A stretch of DNA of 64,000 nucleotides from DASPNM01 sp035626515 (GTDB lineage: Bacteria > Bacteroidota > Bacteroidia > Chitinophagales > Chitinophagaceae), in the NCBI GenBank assembly GCA_035626515.1, contig DASPNM010000028.1:1-64000 (forward strand), given 5' to 3'. The notes under the pieces are model-generated. The model was not told the DNA's origin and made no database searches. It worked only from the letters and a program-made list of their open reading frames with translations. Made by a program: the position numbers and the translations under genes. Numbering within the stretch: position 1 is the stretch's first letter; every line of letters begins with the position of its first letter. Of this stretch, positions 59,223 through 64,000 are shown piece after piece.

Positions 59223-59882
59223 TCAGAAAAGAATGCGAATCCCCGCCACGGCAGCCGCCGCGAGCGGGGCATTTTCGTTTACGAGCAAATGCCGGCTGGG
59301 GTAATCGGTGGTCGGTACAAACAGCCGTCCCTCGGTGTAGAAATACACCTCGCCGCCGATCGGCACTTCCCATCCGAGAGCGAGATCGAACGTCAGCCGC
59401 TTGAAGTGGGCCATGCCGCGGTACACCGGCACCTCGTAAAGCGAAGTGTCCACCGCGGGATCCTGCTCATTGGTCACCCGTCCCAGCATCAGCCCGAAAC
59501 CCGCGGAGCCGTATAGGTTCCAGTTGTCGCTAACATTGTATCTGCCCCTTACGTATTGCTTCCATCCCAGCGAGATCAGCTTGAAGCGCATCTCTGTATT
59601 GTTGTAAAAGGAAAAATTCTGCGGGGTGGTGGTCGCGCTCTTCGCCGTGGCGGTGAACTGATGCCTGAAGCGACCGGCGGAGAAATAAGCGAAGGACCCG
59701 TATAAACCCTGACGGTCGGTAAAATGAAAATGGCCATGCACGGTGTGGCCGATGGCCCAGTAGCGCTGGTCCTTGCGAAAACTTCGCTGCAGCCCCAGGT
59801 CGGTCGCGAAGCTGAACCGGGCCGGCTGCGCAGCCAGACCCAGCGAGCACAGGATAGCGATGGTGATAAAGAAGCTTCGCAT
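59223..59882 (-). CDS. Outer-membrane beta-barrel protein
   Basis: The 219-residue protein starts at ATG 59882. It has a signal peptide (MRSFFITIAILCSLGLAAQ) and antiparallel amphipathic strands (FYNNTEMRFKLISLGWKQYVRGRYNV, YGSAGFGLMLGRV), ending AAAVAGIRILF. The longest frame begins at 60041, but its first 53 codons encode a GGRFRGG-type sequence read from palindromic repeats and were removed. Function unknown. Confidence 0.8.
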   Translation of the reverse strand: MRSFFITIAILCSLGLAAQPARFSFATDLGLQRSFRKDQRYWAIGHTVHGHFHFTDRQGLYGSFAYFSAGRFRHQFTATAKSATTTPQNFSFYNNTEMRFKLISLGWKQYVRGRYNVSDNWNLYGSAGFGLMLGRVTNEQDPAVDTSLYEVPVYRGMAHFKRLTFDLALGWEVPIGGEVYFYTEGRLFVPTTDYPSRHLLVNENAPLAAAAVAGIRILF

Positions 59883-59910
59883 CAATGGATGCAATGATAG
59901 CAAAAAGTTA

Positions 59911-60050
59911 GCCCCTCTAAAGGGAGACCGGCCCGCTTTCAATCTCCCCGCAGGGGGAGGCTGGCCCCCTCTAAATCTCCCACTGCCCCCTCTAAATCTC
60001 CCCCCAGGGGGGAGACTGGCCCCCTCTAAATCTCCCCCCAAGGGGGAGAC
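59911..60050. repeat. Tandem CCCCCTCTAAATCTCCCC palindromic repeats
   Basis: At least three units of ctggccccctctaaatctcccc, each with an inverted AGGGGGGAGA partner, are arranged in tandem. They resemble the units at 51927-51995. They fill the space between the beta-barrel gene and the S46 peptidase promoter. Confidence 0.8.
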
Positions 60051-60150
60051 TTAATTTGACGTAGTAAGTAAGAAGTTAGAGTGCAGGTTTATTCCAATTT
60101 TCAGTTTGCAGTGAGAGGGTCGGGGTGGGGCTCATTATTCTAATTTTCAG

Positions 60151-60158
60151 TACGTTTG
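60151..60158 (+). promoter_or_regulatory. -7 box of the S46 peptidase gene
   Basis: TACGTTTG, a perfect TAnnTTTG match, 20 nt before the ATG at 60179. Confidence 0.55.
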
Positions 60159-60178
60159 TTCCCCTTAAACAAAACACA

Positions 60179-62344
60179 ATGAAGAAGCTGTTATTGACAC
60201 TTGTCCTTGCTGTCGGGTTGTTTTTCAGAGCGCTTGCCGACGAGGGCATGTGGCTGCCCATTCTGCTCGGGCAACAGGTGTACAACGAAATGGTGAAGAA
60301 AGGACTGAAACTTTCGAAAGAACAGTTGTACAGCGCGAACAAGGCCTCCATCAAAGACGCCATCATTATTTTCGGAGGCGGGTGCACCGGCGAGATCGTG
60401 AGCCCGCAGGGTCTGATTTTTACCAACCACCACTGCGGCTACGATGCAATTGCCTCGGCGAGCACCGTCGAGCACAATTACCTGCGCGACGGGTTTTATG
60501 CCCGCAACCGCAACGAAGAAATTCCCACCAGCCTGTCAGTGCAGTTCCTGCTTCGAATCGAAGACGTTACTAAAGAAGTGATGGACTCGCTTAAAGGACT
60601 TTCGGGTCCGGAGCGGGTGCAGCGGCAGTCGGCTGTGCTGGCAGCGATCAACAGGCGAATGAGCGATCCTTCACAAAATATCGAAACGCGGGTGAGCGGG
60701 CTCTTCAAAGGCAACCAGTTCCTGGCGTTCGTGTACCAACGCTACACCGACGTGCGCCTGGTGGGCACACCCCCGGAAAGCGTTGGAAAATTTGGCGGCG
60801 ACACGGACAACTGGGAATGGCCGCGTCACACGGGCGACTTTTCGGTTTTCCGCGTGTATACCGCTCCGGACGGGAAACCGGCTAAGTATGATGCCGCCAA
60901 CATTCCCCTGAAGCCGAAATGGTACCTGCCGGTATCCATCAAGCCGCTCAAGGATGGCGACTTCGCCATGATCTATGGTTATCCCGGGAGCACAAACCGG
61001 TACGAGACTTCCTTTGGCGTGAAGCTTTCGACAGATATCAACAACCCGACGCTGGTGAAGCTGCGGGATGTGCGGTTGAAGTACATGTTCGAGGAAATGA
61101 AAAAAGACCCGGCCGTGAAGTTGAAGCTTTCCTCCGACTACGCGAGCATCGCGAACTACTGGAAATTCTACGACGGGGAAACCAAGCAGCTTCTTAAATA
61201 CGACGTGTACGGGCAAAAAAAGAAGGCTGAAGAAAAATTCCTGGCCTGGGCAAAGGGCAAGCCCGAGTACGAGAACCTTTTCACTGAGTGGGCAAAGGCT
61301 TACGAGGCCTGGAAGCCTTTTGCGATGCACCGGATGTATATCAACGAAGGGATCTTCGGCACCAACCTGATCGGGTTCGCTTCGGCCCTGCAGCAGGTGG
61401 AAACCGCGCTTACGAAGCCCGGCTCCACGCAGGCCGACGTGAAAAAGGCGATCGACGCCGCCAATGAGCAGCGCGCGGGATTGCTCGAATCCATCAACAT
61501 TCCTTCGGAGCAAAACATCCTGGGCGCGGTGCTGATGATGTACCACCGCGATGTTCCAGCCGAACAACAGCCGATCGGCTTTTACAGCACGTTGAAAAAT
61601 AATTACGGTCCGCTGAACGAAGAGGCTACTTACAAAAAATTCGCCGCGGACGTGTTTCGCAATACCATGATCCTCGACGACGCGAAGTGGAACGCCTTCG
61701 TGGCGAACCCGGACGCGGTGAAGCTGCAGGACGACCCTGCGTTTTACGTGGCCAGCAGCTTCGTTAAGAACTACAGCAGCAAGTACTCCCCTCTTTACCA
61801 GCAGTTCGTGGCGAAGAACGCCGATTTCGGAAGGCTCTACCTGAAGGGGATCATGGAAATGGACCCGGCAAAGGCGAAGATGATGTATCCCGACGCGACC
61901 TTCACCATGCGCGTCAGCTTCGGCACTGTGAAGTCATACAAGCCGCGCGACGCCGTGTTCTACGACTATGTGACCACCTCGAAGGGTCTGCTCGAAAAAT
62001 ACAAGCCGGGCGATTACGAGTTCGATCTTCCGGCGAAGCAGATCGAGCTGCTGAAGAAAAGAGATTTCGGCCAGTACATGGACCCTGTGCGCAAGGACCT
62101 GGTGATCGGTTTTATCACCACCAACGATATCACGGGAGGTAATTCGGGATCGCCAGTGCTGAACAATAAGGGCGAGCTGATCGGGCTGGCATTCGACGGA
62201 AACTACGAAGCGCTAAGCCATAAGATGGCGTTTGACAAAGACCTGAACCGGACGATCAACGTCGACATCCGGTATGTGCTCTGGTGCATTGATAAGCTCG
62301 GGGGCGCGACGAACATCATCAACGAGCTGAAGATCGTGAAATAA
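60179..62344 (+). CDS. S46 family dipeptidyl peptidase, DPP7-type
   Basis: The 721-residue protein has a signal peptide (about 1-20) and a chymotrypsin-like double beta-barrel with a helical insert. The catalytic His lies in TNHHCGYDAI (about 83-87), the Asp in the DTDNWEWPRHTGDF region, and Ser656 in TGGNSGSPV. The specificity residue after GLAFD is Gly674, the position that is Gly in DPP7 (broad or hydrophobic P1) and Arg in DPP11 (Asp/Glu P1). This suggests DPP7-like activity. It releases dipeptides from oligopeptides in the periplasm. Confidence 0.92.
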   Translation: MKKLLLTLVLAVGLFFRALADEGMWLPILLGQQVYNEMVKKGLKLSKEQLYSANKASIKDAIIIFGGGCTGEIVSPQGLIFTNHHCGYDAIASASTVEHNYLRDGFYARNRNEEIPTSLSVQFLLRIEDVTKEVMDSLKGLSGPERVQRQSAVLAAINRRMSDPSQNIETRVSGLFKGNQFLAFVYQRYTDVRLVGTPPESVGKFGGDTDNWEWPRHTGDFSVFRVYTAPDGKPAKYDAANIPLKPKWYLPVSIKPLKDGDFAMIYGYPGSTNRYETSFGVKLSTDINNPTLVKLRDVRLKYMFEEMKKDPAVKLKLSSDYASIANYWKFYDGETKQLLKYDVYGQKKKAEEKFLAWAKGKPEYENLFTEWAKAYEAWKPFAMHRMYINEGIFGTNLIGFASALQQVETALTKPGSTQADVKKAIDAANEQRAGLLESINIPSEQNILGAVLMMYHRDVPAEQQPIGFYSTLKNNYGPLNEEATYKKFAADVFRNTMILDDAKWNAFVANPDAVKLQDDPAFYVASSFVKNYSSKYSPLYQQFVAKNADFGRLYLKGIMEMDPAKAKMMYPDATFTMRVSFGTVKSYKPRDAVFYDYVTTSKGLLEKYKPGDYEFDLPAKQIELLKKRDFGQYMDPVRKDLVIGFITTNDITGGNSGSPVLNNKGELIGLAFDGNYEALSHKMAFDKDLNRTINVDIRYVLWCIDKLGGATNIINELKIVK

Positions 62345-62347
62345 ACC

Positions 62348-62380
62348 AGCGGTTCGGCTCCGACCGAACCGCTTTCCTTT
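62348..62380 (+). terminator. Terminator of the S46 peptidase gene
   Basis: A 10-bp stem (agcggttcgg / ccgaaccgct) around a 6-nt loop is followed by TTCCTTT. It begins 4 nt after the stop codon. Confidence 0.7.
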
Positions 62381-62388
62381 ACCAGCTG

Positions 62389-63723
62389 ATGCGGAAACTA
62401 TTAGCCATCCTCGGGGTTGCTTCGCTGCTGCTGCATTCGTGCCGAAAAACAGATGCGCCGCCCCCTCCACCTAATCCGGTTGCGGGCTGCGCGAGCAATA
62501 CGGGTCCGGCCAACGGCAGCTTCATTACGACGGGCACGGTCACCCTAAACTGGTCCGCGGTTACCGGAGCGACGGGTTATGATGTCTATATCGGGACTTC
62601 TCCCGGTTCCTTCTCGCTCGCCTCCAGCAACGTGTCCGCCACGAGCTACGTGTACACGATCCCGGGATTCACCGCTTCAACGGCTGTCTATTGGTACGTG
62701 GTTCCCAAGAACAGCAACGGTGCCGCCAGCGGCTGTCAGTCAACGGCTACTTCATTCACTTATCTCGTTCTCCGCGATCCGCCGGCTTTCGGATATTATG
62801 TGGTGGGATATTTTCCTTCGTACCGCAACCCGGCAGACGTGCCCGATGTGAAGTTCCGCATGACCAATGTGGTAAACTACGCGTTTTTTGAAGTGAACGG
62901 GAGCGGTCAGCTGACTGTTTTGAATCCTACAACGCTCGCGACAGTAATCAATCGTTCCCGCGCGAACAACGCGAAGATCTTTGTGAGCATCAACGACGGC
63001 AGCGGCGACGGGCGCACGAATTTCCGCAATATGGCAGCCACCGCAGCGGGCCGCAATAATTTCGTGCGGGATGTGATGAATAAAGTCCGGCAGTACGGCT
63101 TCGACGGCGTGGATGTGGACTGGGAATTTCCCACCACCGCGGATGGTACGGACGCGACATTCACGCTGCTGATGAAAGAGCTTTCGGATTCACTGCACCG
63201 CGACGGGCAATTTTACCTGACCGCAGCGATCACCGCCGGGAAATATGCCGGAGGTATCCGGGACGCGATCCGCAACGAGATCTTCGCGTATGTGGATTGG
63301 TTCAACATCATGGCCTACGATGATTTCAGCACTACGGTCCCTTACCGACACCACAGCGATTACGCTCTCGCGCAAACCTGCCTGAACTACTGGCTGAACA
63401 CACGCGGCATGCCGCGATCGAAATGCGTACTGGGATTGCCCGCGTACGGGCGGCCGTCGGGGATCACGCAGACCGGCACAGTGCTCACTTACCGCTCCAT
63501 ACTGGCACAGGGTGGAAATCCCCAGCTGGATTCGGCGGTCGTGACGGCGGGAGGATTCACCAACTACACCATTTATTACAACGGTCAGCACACCGTCAAG
63601 CGCAAGGCAATTCTTGCCCAACAGATCGCCAACGGCGTCATGATGTGGGAGAAATGGCAGGACACGCCCGATGCCACTTCTCTTCTCAAGGCAGCCTGCG
63701 ATACCGTCGGGCGACCTTACTGA
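62389..63723 (+). CDS. GH18 chitinase-like lipoprotein with a fibronectin type III domain
   Basis: The 444-residue protein has a lipobox LLLHSC (Cys18), a proline-rich linker (APPPPPNP), an FN3-like domain (about 45-125) and a GH18 barrel (about 137-440). The barrel contains the catalytic DGVDVDWE (239-246, acid Glu246), SINDGSG and FNIMAYDDFS. It is probably attached to the cell surface and hydrolyses chitin or related GlcNAc polymers. It starts 16 nt past the terminator of the S46 gene, so it may have its own promoter that I cannot see. Confidence 0.92.
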   Translation: MRKLLAILGVASLLLHSCRKTDAPPPPPNPVAGCASNTGPANGSFITTGTVTLNWSAVTGATGYDVYIGTSPGSFSLASSNVSATSYVYTIPGFTASTAVYWYVVPKNSNGAASGCQSTATSFTYLVLRDPPAFGYYVVGYFPSYRNPADVPDVKFRMTNVVNYAFFEVNGSGQLTVLNPTTLATVINRSRANNAKIFVSINDGSGDGRTNFRNMAATAAGRNNFVRDVMNKVRQYGFDGVDVDWEFPTTADGTDATFTLLMKELSDSLHRDGQFYLTAAITAGKYAGGIRDAIRNEIFAYVDWFNIMAYDDFSTTVPYRHHSDYALAQTCLNYWLNTRGMPRSKCVLGLPAYGRPSGITQTGTVLTYRSILAQGGNPQLDSAVVTAGGFTNYTIYYNGQHTVKRKAILAQQIANGVMMWEKWQDTPDATSLLKAACDTVGRPY

Positions 63724-63725
63724 AT

Positions 63726-64000
63726 CTAATTCCAGATCACGGCGTCATAAGTTTTCACTTCCAACGGAGCATTCGTGGGTCTGCCGTCAACCGCTACTGT
63801 TACATTCACAGGTCCCATGCCGCGCTTGTTCAGCTCCGGCGCCACTTTCCCGGAATTCACCAGATTGACTTCGGCGTCGGTTTTGAAGCGTACGGTGCTT
63901 TGTCCCGAAGAGGGTTCATAGCTTCCTTCCACTTTTACATTGATGCCACCGGCCTTTGTCAGCGGTACCTGGAATTCCACTTTATAATCCACCTTCCCTC
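63726..64000 (-). CDS. C-terminal part of a hypothetical protein, cut by the window edge
   Basis: The last 90 codons of a minus-strand frame that stays open to the window end. The visible part is beta-rich with alternating residues (VEFQVPLTKAGGINVKVEGS, QSTVRFKTDAEVNLVNS) and ends VKTYDAVIWN. No domain can be assigned from this fragment. Confidence 0.6.
   Translation of the reverse strand, partial: GKVDYKVEFQVPLTKAGGINVKVEGSYEPSSGQSTVRFKTDAEVNLVNSGKVAPELNKRGMGPVNVTVAVDGRPTNAPLEVKTYDAVIWN

Overview
The window looks like a chromosomal stretch from a Bacteroidota bacterium, most likely Chitinophagales/Chitinophagaceae. The evidence is: many start sites preceded by the Bacteroidota -7 promoter box TAnnTTTG with no Shine-Dalgarno sequence; Bacteroidota-type protein families (S46 dipeptidyl peptidase, TlpA-like oxidoreductase with an N-terminal DUF4369-like domain, DUF4834, porT-like outer-membrane barrels, an LptB-GH3 pair, long PurF); and intergenic spacers packed with low-complexity degenerate repeats. 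Most genes are housekeeping or envelope genes. I see no phage, transposase, CRISPR array or obvious defence island.

Layout. 0-5 kb: tRNA-Asn, an L,D-transpeptidase, a PAS histidine kinase, a degenerate stand-alone GHKL-like protein and a membrane-anchored hypothetical. 5-10 kb: three glycosyltransferases (GT9, GT22-like, ArnT/GT83-like). 9.6-12.2 kb: HflX, an outer-membrane barrel, a tRNA-CAT (probably Ile2) and DUF4834. 12.3-20.9 kb: the rimP-nusA-infB operon behind a leader hairpin, then a SurA-like foldase, PurF and SixA. 20.9-31.2 kb: a GT28-like glycosyltransferase, two tiny genes, an aminotransferase, a 1071-residue beta-propeller protein, tRNA-Thr, an M16 peptidase and lipoprotein MsrB. 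31.5-40.3 kb: adenylate kinase, a DUF1569 protein, PaaZ with an enoyl-CoA hydratase, FabG, GH3, LptB and MetF. 40.5-52.7 kb: a TlpA-like oxidoreductase/foldase pair, RlmD, two rhomboids plus an EEP hydrolase, CysS, an amidohydrolase and MnmD. 52.7-64 kb: an AlkA-like glycosylase, a zinc peptidase, small stress or unknown proteins, a dipeptide epimerase, a DPP7-type S46 peptidase, a GH18 lipoprotein and a gene cut by the window edge.

Functional threads: translation and ribosome maturation (RimP, NusA, IF-2, HflX, RlmD, CysS, MnmD, three tRNAs); envelope biogenesis (two SurA-like foldases, LptB, four glycosyltransferases, L,D-transpeptidase); and extracytoplasmic digestion of peptides and polysaccharides (M16, S46, GH18, amidohydrolase, dipeptide epimerase).

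The most unusual signals are non-coding or degenerate. (1) Two of three tRNA genes are followed by a duplicated 18-23 nt copy of their own 3' end, placed directly beside a palindromic hairpin. (2) Six genes have the promoter box only 4-5 nt before the start codon, so they are predicted to be leaderless. (3) A tandem rhomboid pair has a second member without the catalytic histidine. (4) A palindromic repeat appears to have been captured as the C-terminus of MnmD. (5) A strong hairpin sits in the rimP-nusA-infB leader. Start codons were often moved downstream of the longest frame when the upstream part is repeat-derived or overlaps the promoter box.
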